Assembly: GCA_038040385.1 (NCBI GenBank)
Contig: JBBPII010000005.1
Span: 124,001 to 188,000 of the forward strand
Source: Gilichinskyi gelida
GTDB lineage: Bacteria > Acidobacteriota > Thermoanaerobaculia > Gp7-AA8
DNA length: 64,000 nucleotides
Direction: 5' to 3'
The notes beneath the pieces are model-generated. The model searched no databases and was not told the DNA's origin. It saw nothing but the letters and a program-made list of their open reading frames with translations. This document shows, piece by piece, positions 8,576 through 16,481 of the stretch (its first letter is position 1; each line of letters opens with the position of its first letter). A program made the position numbers and the translations under genes.

Positions 8576-9906
8576 GCGCGCACCACCACCGGCCCGCCCG
8601 GCCTCCGCTCGACGATGTTCCGCGTATCGATCACCAGCTTCGCGTCGCGGTAGAGCCCCTGCTCCTTGAACGCCGAATGCGGGGTGGAGATGAAGACCGC
8701 GTCGTACTTCGAAAGCTCTTCGGCCGTGCACGGAACGGATCGCAGCTCGAGCTGGTGCTTCCGTCCCTTCCGCGCCGCGGGAATGAAGGGGTCGCAGTAG
8801 GAGACGATCGCGCCGCGCTCCTGCAGCAATTCGATGATCTCGAACGACGGCGACTCGCGATCGTCGTCGATGTCGGGCTTGTACGAGAGGCCGAGAACGA
8901 CCACCGTCGCGCCGACGATGCTCTTCCCGGTCTGGTTCACCGCCTCCACCGTCCGGTCGACGACGTAGCGCGGCATCGAGGTGTTGATCTCCCCCGCCAG
9001 CTCGATGAAACGCGCCCACGTGCCATGCTCGGCAGCCTTCCATGTGAGATAGAACGGATCGAGCGGAATGCAGTGACCCCCCAGTCCCGGCCCGGGATAG
9101 AACGGCATGAAGCCGAACGGCTTGGTCTTTGCCGCCTCGATCACCTCCCAGATGTCGATGCCCATCCGGTCGAAGACGATCTTCAGCTCGTTCACCAGCG
9201 CGATGTTCACCGCGCGGAAGATGTTTTCCAGCAGCTTGGCCGACTCCGCCACCTCCGCGCTGGAGACGGGCACCACGCGGTCGACCACAGACGCGTACAG
9301 CGCCTCGGCCGCGCGCAGCGACGGCGCATCGACGCCGCCCACCACCTTGGGGATGTTCCGGGCGTCGAACTGCTCGTTACCGGGATCCTCCCGCTCCGGG
9401 GAGAAGGCGAGGAAGAAATCGGTGCCGCAGACCAGCCCCCGCTTCTCGAATCGAGGGAGCAGCTCTTCGCGCGTGGTGCCGGGATAGGTCGTCGACTCGA
9501 GCACAACGAGCTGTCCGCCGCGAAGGTTCGCGGCGATCGCTTCGGCGGTCATGCGGATGTACTTGAGGTCGGGGTCGCGATGCGTCCCGAGCGGCGTGGG
9601 GACGCAGACCAGGATGGCGTCGCAGTCGGCGAGGCGCGAGAAGTCGGTGGTGGCCGCCGCGCGCTTGGCGCGAAATGCCTTTCTGATCCGTTCGGCGCCG
9701 ATGTGGCGGATGTACGACTCGCCGCGCGCGAGCGCATCGGTCTTCTTTTCGTCGACGTCGAATCCGACGACGTTGAATCCCGCCTCCTCGAAGAGCAACA
9801 CCAGCGGCAGCCCGACGTAGCCGAGCCCGATCACGCCGACCCGCGCGGTGCGCGCACGAATCGACTCCAGAAGCGCTTCGAGCGTTTGATTCTCTGTCGC
9901 TAGCAT
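8572..9906 (-). CDS. Nucleotide-sugar 6-dehydrogenase (UDP-HexNAc/UDP-glucose type)
   Basis: A 444-residue UDP-glucose/GDP-mannose dehydrogenase family protein. The NAD loop VGVIGLGYVGLPL lies near residue 25, CVPTPLG and STTYPGTT follow in the N-terminal domain, and PGPGLGGHCIPLDPFYLTW near residue 255 carries the catalytic cysteine. GLSYKPDIDDDRESP belongs to the C-terminal domain. The sequence style matches WbpA/WbpO/TviB enzymes acting on UDP-N-acetylhexosamines better than UDP-glucose enzymes, but that choice is tentative. Its start overlaps the preceding epimerase gene by 7 bases. Confidence 0.9.
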   Translation of the reverse strand: MLATENQTLEALLESIRARTARVGVIGLGYVGLPLVLLFEEAGFNVVGFDVDEKKTDALARGESYIRHIGAERIRKAFRAKRAAATTDFSRLADCDAILVCVPTPLGTHRDPDLKYIRMTAEAIAANLRGGQLVVLESTTYPGTTREELLPRFEKRGLVCGTDFFLAFSPEREDPGNEQFDARNIPKVVGGVDAPSLRAAEALYASVVDRVVPVSSAEVAESAKLLENIFRAVNIALVNELKIVFDRMGIDIWEVIEAAKTKPFGFMPFYPGPGLGGHCIPLDPFYLTWKAAEHGTWARFIELAGEINTSMPRYVVDRTVEAVNQTGKSIVGATVVVLGLSYKPDIDDDRESPSFEIIELLQERGAIVSYCDPFIPAARKGRKHQLELRSVPCTAEELSKYDAVFISTPHSAFKEQGLYRDAKLVIDTRNIVERRPGGPVVVRA

Positions 9907-10901
9907 GCGAAGTACTCTTTGTACCACTCCACGAATCGTCCGATGCCGGCCTCGAGCGGCGTTCCCGGACGGACCCCCACCGCCCCCTCCAGTGCGCTGA
10001 CGTCGGCCATGGTGGAGACGACGTCGCCCGGCTGCATCGGCAGAAGGTCGAGTTTCGCCTCTCTTCCCAGGCAGCGCTCCAGCACCGCGATGCAGTCCAG
10101 CAGCGGCACGGGACGATTGTTGCCGATGTTGAAGACGCGGTACGGCGCGTAGCTGGTGGCCGGATCCGGATCGTCGCCGCTCCAGTTCGGGTCGGAGGCG
10201 GCGGGGGCGTCGAGGATGCGCATCACCCCCTCCACGATGTCGTCGATGTAGGTGAAGTCGCGGATCATCCGTCCCTCGTTGAATACCGGAATCGGCTCCC
10301 CCGCCAGGATGCCGCGGGTGAATTTGAACAGTGCCATGTCGGGGCGGCCCCACGGTCCGTACACGGTGAAAAAGCGGAGCCCGGTGACCGGGAATCGGAA
10401 CAGGTGCGCGTAGGCGTGCGCCATCAGTTCGTTCGCCTTCTTCGTCGCGGCGTAGAGCGACACGGGGTGATCGACGTTCTGGTGCTCGGAGAACGGCTGG
10501 CGCGTGTTCGCGCCGTACACGGAGCTCGTCGAGGCGAAGACCAGATGGTCGGCGCCGTTGTGGCGGCAGCCCTCGAGGATGTTGAGGAACCCGGTGACGT
10601 TGCTGTCCGTGTAGGCGTGCGGGTTGACCAGCGAGTAGCGCACGCCGGCCTGCGCGGCGAGATGGACGATGCGGCGCGGCTTCTCCGCCGCAAAGAGAGC
10701 GCGCATCGCCTCGGTGTCGCCGACGTCGGCGCGCACGAAGCGGAACCGCGAGCCGCGCAGCCGCGCCAGCCGCGCTTCCTTGAGCGAGACGTCGTAATAG
10801 TCATTGAGGTTGTCGAGGCCCAGGACCTCGTCGCCGCGGTCGAGCAGCGCCCGCGCCACGTGATACCCGATGAAGCCGGCCGCGCCGGTGACCAGGATCA
10901 T
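9900..10901 (-). CDS. NAD-dependent UDP-uronate/hexose 4-epimerase
   Basis: A 333-residue extended SDR. MILVTGAAGFIGYHVARAL gives the NAD loop; LDNLNDYYDVSLKEARL, GVRYSLVNPHAYTDSN, the YxxxK in YAATKKANE and FFTVYGPWGRPDMALF are typical of UDP-glucuronate 4-epimerases. It would interconvert the C4 epimers of the uronic acid or amino-uronic acid made by the adjacent dehydrogenase. The start at 10901 overlaps the MarR stop by 4 bases, so it is likely controlled with that regulator. Confidence 0.9.
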   Translation of the reverse strand: MILVTGAAGFIGYHVARALLDRGDEVLGLDNLNDYYDVSLKEARLARLRGSRFRFVRADVGDTEAMRALFAAEKPRRIVHLAAQAGVRYSLVNPHAYTDSNVTGFLNILEGCRHNGADHLVFASTSSVYGANTRQPFSEHQNVDHPVSLYAATKKANELMAHAYAHLFRFPVTGLRFFTVYGPWGRPDMALFKFTRGILAGEPIPVFNEGRMIRDFTYIDDIVEGVMRILDAPAASDPNWSGDDPDPATSYAPYRVFNIGNNRPVPLLDCIAVLERCLGREAKLDLLPMQPGDVVSTMADVSALEGAVGVRPGTPLEAGIGRFVEWYKEYFAC

Positions 10902-11272
10902 GCGGTGCTCTTTTCCGCGGACTCGCCGGCCGGTGCGGGCCCGAGCTCCGACACCTCGCGGGTCAACCGTTCGATTTCCTTGCTCAGCAGGTCGTACTCG
11001 TCGAGCTTGCGACGCAGGAACGAGGAGGTCACGCTCACTTTTTCTTCGATCCCCCTCGGCGTCAGGATGTAGAGATAGCCCGCCTTGTGATTGCTGTTGC
11101 GGAAGTTGCGCGCCTTGACCCACCCCTTCTCGATGAGCGCCTTGAGGCAATAGTTGACCTTGCCGACGCTCACGCCGAGCTGGCGCGCCAGCTCGCGCTG
11201 CGAGGCGTCGGGGTGCTCGGCCAGGTGCTTCAGAAGCCGGTAGCGAACCTCGTGGCTGAGAGTGGTGGGCAT
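10898..11272 (-). CDS. EPS-associated MarR-family transcriptional regulator
   Basis: A 124-residue winged-helix protein. The recognition region SQRELARQLGVSVGKVNYCL is followed by KALIEKGWVKARNFRNSNHK, close to the MarR-like regulators found next to exopolysaccharide/exosortase loci. Residues 75-115 are heptad-like (FLRRKLDEYDLLSKEIERL) and may dimerise as a coiled coil. I chose the ATG at 11272 because it gives the family length; an ATG at 11305 would put a perfect palindrome inside the coding sequence. It overlaps the epimerase start by 4 bases and probably controls the downstream sugar genes and itself. Confidence 0.85.
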   Translation of the reverse strand: MPTTLSHEVRYRLLKHLAEHPDASQRELARQLGVSVGKVNYCLKALIEKGWVKARNFRNSNHKAGYLYILTPRGIEEKVSVTSSFLRRKLDEYDLLSKEIERLTREVSELGPAPAGESAEKSTA

Positions 11273-11274
11273 AA

Positions 11275-11301
11275 CGTTCCGTTCAACCGTTGAACGGAAC
11301 G
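11275..11301. promoter_or_regulatory. Perfect palindrome at the MarR gene start (probable operator)
   Basis: The arms CGTTCCGTTCAA (11275-11286) and TTGAACGGAACG (11290-11301) are exact reverse complements around a 3-base CCG spacer. The element begins 2 bases upstream of the regulator's ATG and covers its ribosome-binding region, so a bound dimer or the folded RNA would block expression. Autoregulation by the MarR protein is the simplest reading and is inference. Confidence 0.65.
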
Positions 11302-11347
11302 GCATTGAAACACGACCGGCGCCGTAGATGCAACGCGATCAGCGGTT

Positions 11348-12250
11348 TCACGCTCTCCGGAACCACTCCATCGTCGCCGGCAGCCCCTGCCGCAACGCGG
11401 CCGGCGGCGGCAGCCCAGCCAGCGCGCGCAGCCTGCCTCCGTCGAGAACGCTGCGCATCTGCTCGCCCGCCTTGGCCGGAGCGTGAACGGGCGGCTTCGT
11501 CCCCATCAGCTCGTAGAGACGATTGATCGACGTCTCCACGCCGGTGCCGACGTTGAACGATCCCTGCCACGCCGCCTCCGCCGCCGCCACGTTCGCGGCC
11601 ACCACGTCGTCGACGTAGACGAAGTCGCGCGTCTGCTCGCCGCTGCCGTTGATGGTCACTGCCTCGCCGCGCAGCAGACGCCCGGCGAAAATCGCGATGA
11701 CCCCGGCCTCCCCCTTCGCGTTCTGCCGCGGCCCGTAGACGTTCGCGTAACGCAACGCGACCGACGACAGCCCGTGTACGGTGCGGAAGAAGTGCAGGTA
11801 GTGCTCGACCGCCAGCTTCGCGCAGCCGTACGGCGACAGCGGCGCGACCGGATGCTCTTCGTCTTGCGGCGCGCGCACCGGCTCGCCGTAGATCGCGCCG
11901 CCGCTCGAAGCGAAAATGAAGCGCTTGACCGCCGCGTCCACCGAGGCCTGCAGCAGCCGCACGCTCCCCACGACGTTCACCTCGGCGTCAAACGACGGGT
12001 CGGCCACCGAGTGGCGCACGTCCATCTGCGCAGCGTGATGGTTCACGACGTCGGGCTGCAACTCGAGGATTACCTCGCGGAGGCGGACGTCGCGGATGTC
12101 GAATTCGCGCAGCGTTGCCCTCGGGCTGGTGTTGCGGCGATCGCCGGTGGAGAGGTTGTCGATCACCGTGACCCGCCAGCCGCGCGCGAGGTAGGCATCG
12201 ACGATGTGTGAGCCGATGAAGCCGGCGCCGCCGGTGACGACGACGTGCAT
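11348..12250 (-). CDS. NAD-dependent epimerase/dehydratase, UDP-glucose 4-epimerase-like
   Basis: A 300-residue extended SDR beginning MHVVVTGGAGFIGSHIVDAY. DNLSTGDRRN, the strand SSGGAIYGEP, the YxxxK in YGCAKLAVEHY, and RYANVYGPRQ match GalE-like epimerases of sugar clusters. The expected reaction is C4 epimerisation of a UDP-hexose or UDP-N-acetylhexosamine. The stop is 46 bases upstream of the palindrome and MarR gene. The ATG at 12250 was chosen over upstream codons because it opens directly on the Rossmann strand and leaves the preceding repeat outside the gene. Confidence 0.88.
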   Translation of the reverse strand: MHVVVTGGAGFIGSHIVDAYLARGWRVTVIDNLSTGDRRNTSPRATLREFDIRDVRLREVILELQPDVVNHHAAQMDVRHSVADPSFDAEVNVVGSVRLLQASVDAAVKRFIFASSGGAIYGEPVRAPQDEEHPVAPLSPYGCAKLAVEHYLHFFRTVHGLSSVALRYANVYGPRQNAKGEAGVIAIFAGRLLRGEAVTINGSGEQTRDFVYVDDVVAANVAAAEAAWQGSFNVGTGVETSINRLYELMGTKPPVHAPAKAGEQMRSVLDGGRLRALAGLPPPAALRQGLPATMEWFRRA

Positions 12251-12252
12251 CG

Positions 12253-12357
12253 CCCTCACCCGGCCTTCGGCCACCCTCTCCCGCTCACGCGGGAGAGGGG
12301 CCAGCTAATCCCCTCTCCCGCGTGCGGGAGAGGGTGGCGCGAAGCGCCGGGTGAGGG
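12253..12357. repeat. CCCTCACC-type palindromic repeat between epimerase and rmlA
   Basis: Outer arms CCCTCACCCGGC and GCCGGGTGAGGG bracket two inner hairpins of the CCTCTCCCG...CGGGAGAGG kind. The same composite occurs inside hisC at 23143-23258. It fills the only real gap in this part of the operon. Possible roles in mRNA processing or attenuation are not shown. Confidence 0.9.
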
Positions 12358-12365
12358 TCGCGCCA

Positions 12366-13259
12366 CTAGGCGATGACCCCCGGCGAATGCTCGAGCACCC
12401 GCAGTAGATACTCGCCGTACGTGCTCTTCTTCAGCCGCTCCGCTTCGCGGCGCACCTCGTCGGCGGAGATCAATCCGAGGAAGTACGCGACCTCCTCGGG
12501 GCAGGCAATCTTCAGCCCCTGCCGCAGTTCGACCTGCTCGACGAAGTTGGCCGCACCGAGGAGCGACTCCTGCGTGCCGGTGTCGAACCAGGCGAAGCCG
12601 CGGCCGAGGGTCTCCACCTCGAGCTGTCCGCTCTCCAGGTAGCGGCGATTGAGGTCGGTGATCTCCAACTCCCCGCGCGCGGAGGGTTTGAGCGACGCGG
12701 CGAGGTCGCAGACGCGCGCGTCGTAGAAGTACAGTCCCGTCACTGCATAGCTCGACTTCGGCGACGCCGGCTTCTCTTCGATGCTGACGGCGCGGGCGTG
12801 CTCGTCGAACTCCACCACGCCGTAGCGCTCCGGATCCTGCACGCGGTAGGCGAACACCGTTGCCCCCTGCGTGCGCCCGCTGGCGCGGAGCAGCGCCTCC
12901 GGCAATCCGTGTCCGTAGAAGATGTTGTCGCCGAGGATCAGGCAGCTCGGGCTGCCAGCGATGAACTCGCGCCCGATGATGAACGCCTGCGCCAGACCGC
13001 CGGGATGCGGCTGCTGCGCATACTCCAGCCGGATGCCCCAGCGCGCTCCGTCGCCGAGCAGCCGCCGGAACAGCGGCTGATCCTCCGGCGTGGTGATGAT
13101 GAGGATCTCGGTGACCCCCGCCAGCATCAGCGTGGTCAGCGGGTAGTACACCATCGGCTTGTCGTAGACCGGGAGTAACTGCTTCGAAACAACCGACGTG
13201 ATGGGGTGGAGACGCGTCCCCGATCCGCCGGCGAGAATGATTCCTTTGCGAGTGCTCAT
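12366..13259 (-). CDS. rmlA: Glucose-1-phosphate thymidylyltransferase
   Basis: A 297-residue nucleotidyltransferase of RmlA length. The signature is KGIILAGGSGTRLHPIT, with QLLPVYDKPMVYYPL and the metal-site region LGDNIFYGHGL. It joins dTTP and glucose 1-phosphate to give dTDP-glucose, the entry to rhamnose and many deoxysugars. rmlB, rmlC and rmlD are not in this window, so they must be elsewhere or the product feeds another sugar. The ATG at 13259 overlaps the rhomboid stop by 4 bases. Confidence 0.95.
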   Translation of the reverse strand: MSTRKGIILAGGSGTRLHPITSVVSKQLLPVYDKPMVYYPLTTLMLAGVTEILIITTPEDQPLFRRLLGDGARWGIRLEYAQQPHPGGLAQAFIIGREFIAGSPSCLILGDNIFYGHGLPEALLRASGRTQGATVFAYRVQDPERYGVVEFDEHARAVSIEEKPASPKSSYAVTGLYFYDARVCDLAASLKPSARGELEITDLNRRYLESGQLEVETLGRGFAWFDTGTQESLLGAANFVEQVELRQGLKIACPEEVAYFLGLISADEVRREAERLKKSTYGEYLLRVLEHSPGVIA

Positions 13260-13939
13260 GCCTTCCGTGCCGTCCGATAGATTGCTCCAACGATAGCACC
13301 GAAAAGAAAGCCTCCGACGTGCGCCCACCAGGCGATTCCCGCCGCCTCCTGCGTCCGTTGCGCCGAGGCCAGGGCGAGGAATCCGTTGAAGAACTGCATG
13401 GCGAACCACACCGGCAGGAACAGCGTCGCGCGGATCTCCGCCATCGCCCAATAGACCACCAGCGGGAAGAGGGTGATGATCCGCGCGCGCGGCCGCAGGA
13501 CCAGAAACGCCCCCAGTACGCCGGCGATGCTCCCCGACGCGCCGATCGACGGCACCGCCGAGTGCGGGAAGAGCAGAGTGTGCGTCAGACTCCCGACCGC
13601 GCCGCAAAGAACGAAGAAGCCGAGGTAGCGGAGATGGCCCAGCGTCTCCTCGATCGCCCCGCCGAAGACCCAGAGATAAATCATGTTGCCCAGGAGATGG
13701 ACGACGCCCCCATGCAGGAAGAGCGAGGTGACGAGCGTGATGGCCACCTCCCATGGCGCGTAGCCGAACGCCGACAGATTGATCATTCGCGCCGGGATGA
13801 ATCCGAAGATGTTGATGAGCGACTCGGTCCGCGGGCCGAGGAAAAGCAGGACGACGAAGACCACCACGTTGGCCGCAACGATCGCGCGGTTGACCACCGG
13901 GGTGGTGTGGGTCGGGAGGGTGTGGCGGAGGGGGATCAT
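13256..13939 (-). CDS. Rhomboid-family intramembrane serine protease
   Basis: A 227-residue polytopic membrane protein with about six hydrophobic segments. The catalytic serine motif is GASGSIAGVLG near residue 135 and the partner histidine is in WWAHVGGFLFG near residue 207; LHGGVVHLLGNMIYL supplies the conserved His/Asn region of helix 2. It would cleave transmembrane substrates within the bilayer. It sits between rmlA (4-base overlap) and the DegT gene, separated from the latter by a palindromic repeat. Its connection to polysaccharide synthesis is unknown. Confidence 0.92.
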   Translation of the reverse strand: MIPLRHTLPTHTTPVVNRAIVAANVVVFVVLLFLGPRTESLINIFGFIPARMINLSAFGYAPWEVAITLVTSLFLHGGVVHLLGNMIYLWVFGGAIEETLGHLRYLGFFVLCGAVGSLTHTLLFPHSAVPSIGASGSIAGVLGAFLVLRPRARIITLFPLVVYWAMAEIRATLFLPVWFAMQFFNGFLALASAQRTQEAAGIAWWAHVGGFLFGAIVGAIYRTARKA

Positions 13940-13950
13940 GACGTGCGCTT

Positions 13951-14052
13951 GTCATCCTGAGCCGCGAAGACGGCGAAGGATCTCCCGCGATCAGGCGACT
14001 ACTGCTCCGTAGGCGGGGGATCCTTCGCCGCGCTGCGCCGGCTCAGGATGAC
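13951..14052. repeat. GTCATCC-type palindromic repeat overlapping the DegT gene end
   Basis: The outer arms GTCATCCTGAGC (13951-13962) and GCTCAGGATGAC (14041-14052) are exact reverse complements. Inner arms around GGATC pair less perfectly. The last codons and the TGA stop of the DegT aminotransferase (14043-14045) lie inside the right arm. Related elements occur at 24292-24375 and 26431-26525. Confidence 0.9.
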
Positions 14053-15170
14053 ACAGCCGCGGCAATCTCTCTTACAACCTCCGCCTGCTGATCCCTCGTC
14101 AGCTCGGGAAAGATCGGGATGGCCAGCGTCTGCTCCGCGGCGAGCTCAGAATTCGGGTACGGCTCGCTCGCGCAGGGGACGTCCGAAAAGCACTCCTGCT
14201 GCGGGAGGGTCAGCGGGTAGTAGACCTCGCAGCCGATGCCGGCCCCTTTGAGGTGCTCCATCACCCGGTCGCGCGTTTCCCGGCCGTCGGTGAAGCGGAC
14301 GACGTACTGGTTGTAGATGTGGCGGCGCCGCGGCAGCTCGCGCGGGAGCACCACCCGCCCTCCCACCCCCGCCTCGGCGAAGAGCTCCGCGTACGTCGCG
14401 GCGTTGCGGCGCCGACCCTCGGCCCATCGATCGAGATGCGGCAGCTTGACGCTGAGGATCGCGGCCTGCAGCGCGTCGATGCGGAAGTTGCCGCCGACGT
14501 AGCGGTGGAAGTACTTCGGCCGCATGCCGTGAACGCGAAAGTCGGCGAGCTTCTCAGCCAAGGCGGCGTCGTCGGTGGTGACGGCGCCGGCGTCGCCGAA
14601 CGCCCCGAGGTTCTTGGAGGGGAAGAACGAGAAGCAGCCCATCAGGGCAAGCGCGCCGGCGCGACGGCCGTCGAATTCCGCCCCCACCGCCTGCGCGGCA
14701 TCCTCGATGACCGCGATCCCGTGCTTGTGCCCGATGCGGTTGATCTCGTCCATCGCCGCGATCTGCCCGTACAGATGGACGGGCATGATGGCGCGCGTGC
14801 GCGCCGTGATCCGCGACTCGATGGCCCGGACGTCGATGTTGTAGTCGGCGAGATCGATGTCGACGAAGACCGGCGTGGCGCCGAGGCGATGCACCACGCC
14901 GCCGGTGGCGAAGAACGAGTACGCGGGAACGATCACCTCGTCTTCCGGGCCGATGCCGAGGACCATCAGCGCGACGAGCAGCGCGTCGGTGCCGGAGGAG
15001 ACGCCGATGCAGTGCTTGGAATGGCAATAGGCGGCGAAATCGCGCTCGAAGTCCTCGACGCGCTTGCCGAGGATGAAGTGCTGCGACTCGTAGACCTCGG
15101 AGGTGACGCGGAGGACTTCGTCGCGGATCGAGGCGTACTGCTGCTTGAGATCGAGAAGCGGGATGGGCAT
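14043..15170 (-). CDS. DegT/DnrJ/EryC1/StrS sugar aminotransferase
   Basis: A 375-residue PLP enzyme of the sugar aminotransferase family. MPIPLLDLKQQYASIRDE is the typical N-terminus; GVSSGTDALLVAL binds the cofactor phosphate, VIEDAAQAVGAE carries the ring-stacking region, and the PLP lysine is in FFPSKNLGAFGDAGA. It transfers an amino group to a keto nucleotide sugar, consistent with an amino sugar in the polymer. It is the first minus-strand gene of the cluster. Its final residues and stop come from a palindromic repeat, so the original C-terminus may have differed. Confidence 0.93.
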   Translation of the reverse strand: MPIPLLDLKQQYASIRDEVLRVTSEVYESQHFILGKRVEDFERDFAAYCHSKHCIGVSSGTDALLVALMVLGIGPEDEVIVPAYSFFATGGVVHRLGATPVFVDIDLADYNIDVRAIESRITARTRAIMPVHLYGQIAAMDEINRIGHKHGIAVIEDAAQAVGAEFDGRRAGALALMGCFSFFPSKNLGAFGDAGAVTTDDAALAEKLADFRVHGMRPKYFHRYVGGNFRIDALQAAILSVKLPHLDRWAEGRRRNAATYAELFAEAGVGGRVVLPRELPRRRHIYNQYVVRFTDGRETRDRVMEHLKGAGIGCEVYYPLTLPQQECFSDVPCASEPYPNSELAAEQTLAIPIFPELTRDQQAEVVREIAAAVSS

Positions 15171-15202
15171 CGCGCGCGGAGTTTAGACGAGGCCAGCAGC
15201 TC

Positions 15203-15282
15203 GCAGCTAGCAGTTCGCAGTAGACGATTCTTCGCAGGCGCCCGTAATTCACGACGACAGATCGCTGCAAGCCGCTAGCTGC
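15203..15282. repeat. Imperfect inverted repeat in the divergent intergenic region
   Basis: The 18-base arms 15203-15220 and 15265-15282 match at 15 of 18 positions as inverted copies built on AGCTAGC. They lie in the 144-base gap between the divergent DegT gene and the secreted-protein gene, where promoters for both are expected. Confidence 0.65.
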
Positions 15283-15314
15283 TAGCCGCGAACAATCCAA
15301 AGGAGAAAACACCC

Positions 15315-16382
15315 ATGAGCATCAAACGCATCATCACCTCGGCCGCGATCGCGCTTCTTCCGATCGCCGCCGGCGCGGCGACCTTCGTCGTCCCGGCAGC
15401 CGGCACCGGCGCCGGCGTCAACAACAGCCAGTGGCAGACGGAGCTCACCCTCCACAGCACCAGCAGCATCGCCATGACCGCCACGCTCACCTTCCACGAC
15501 CGCAACGGCGCCGCGGAGACAGCCTCGGTGACCATCGCGCCGCGCGCGACCGTCGCCATCGCCGACGTGGTCAAGACGCGCTTCCACCGCGAGGGCGCCA
15601 CCGGCGCCATCGAGATCGTCGTCGGCGACGCCTTCGCCCGGAAGCTGGCCATCGCCTCGCGCACGTTCAACGTCTCGGAGAGCGGCGAGTTCGGGCAGGA
15701 CATCCCCGCGGTGAACGTCGAGGACGCGGCCGCCGCCGGCGAGACGGTGGTCCTTGCCGCGCCGTCGAACGTCGCCGAGAACCGCTTCAATGCCGGCCTT
15801 TACGCGGCGACTGCCGCCGCCATCCGCTGGGAGCTGGTGCGCGCCGACGGCAGCGTGGCCAAGACGGTGGAGTCGACCTACGCGGCCGGAACGCAGACGC
15901 AGTACAACGTGGCGGTCGAAGCGATCTTCGGCGTCGCTCCCGCGGACAACGACGCCGTCCTCGCCGTGGTCACCAAGGGCACGGTCATCGGATACGGCAG
16001 CTCGATCAACAACCGCACCGGCGACCCGACCTTCGTCCCCGGCGTGGAGACGCTCTCCGACATCCGCGTGCAGTTCGCCGGCGTCGACTCCGATTTCGAC
16101 AACGCGGTGAACATCGCCGACGCCGATCACGACGGCGTGCTCGACGCGCCGCTCACCATCTACGCCTCGTCCACCTGGCCGAACACGTTCCGGATGATCG
16201 TCAACGGCGGCGCGGCGTCCTACGAGCTGGTCACCCCGAACGCGGACATCATCCTCACCCAGGACGGCTACGTGGTCTGGAGTCCGGGCTTCGCCAACAT
16301 CCCGGCCACCGGCACGCTGAAGATCCGCGTGACCGTGGACGGCGTCAGCGACGTGATCACCATCCCCATCAACTTCAAGTAG
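15315..16382 (+). CDS. Secreted protein of unknown function
   Basis: A 355-residue protein with a clear signal peptide (MSIKRIITSAAIALLPIAAGA, cleavage near residue 21). The rest is predicted beta-rich, begins TFVVPAAGTGAG and has two halves: an N-terminal beta domain (residues 25-245, ending NNRTGDPTFVPG) and a C-terminal Ig-like domain (residues 265-355). A strong ribosome-binding site (AAAGGAG) precedes the ATG. I do not recognise an enzyme motif. A surface or extracellular structural role is likely; proteins opening with this FVVPAA motif recur in large secretomes of Acidobacteriota (from memory). Confidence 0.85.
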   Translation: MSIKRIITSAAIALLPIAAGAATFVVPAAGTGAGVNNSQWQTELTLHSTSSIAMTATLTFHDRNGAAETASVTIAPRATVAIADVVKTRFHREGATGAIEIVVGDAFARKLAIASRTFNVSESGEFGQDIPAVNVEDAAAAGETVVLAAPSNVAENRFNAGLYAATAAAIRWELVRADGSVAKTVESTYAAGTQTQYNVAVEAIFGVAPADNDAVLAVVTKGTVIGYGSSINNRTGDPTFVPGVETLSDIRVQFAGVDSDFDNAVNIADADHDGVLDAPLTIYASSTWPNTFRMIVNGGAASYELVTPNADIILTQDGYVVWSPGFANIPATGTLKIRVTVDGVSDVITIPINFK

Positions 16383-16388
16383 CGCGAT

Positions 16389-16480
16389 GGAGCGCCGGCG
16401 TCCTCGCCGGCTGGCCCGCAGGCGTCCACGCCTGCGGCGGCGAGACGCCGCCGAGCCAGCCGCCGGGACGGCGGCGCTCC
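16389..16480. repeat. Multi-hairpin GC palindrome between convergent genes
   Basis: The outer GGAGCGCCGGC and the closing GGCGGCGCTCC flank several inner hairpins, including GCAGGCG/CGCCTGC and GGCGGCG/CGCCGCC. It fills the space between the secreted-protein stop and the tyrS stop and could act as a bidirectional terminator. Its family differs from the GTAG and GTCATCC repeats. Confidence 0.75.
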
Positions 16481-16481
16481 T

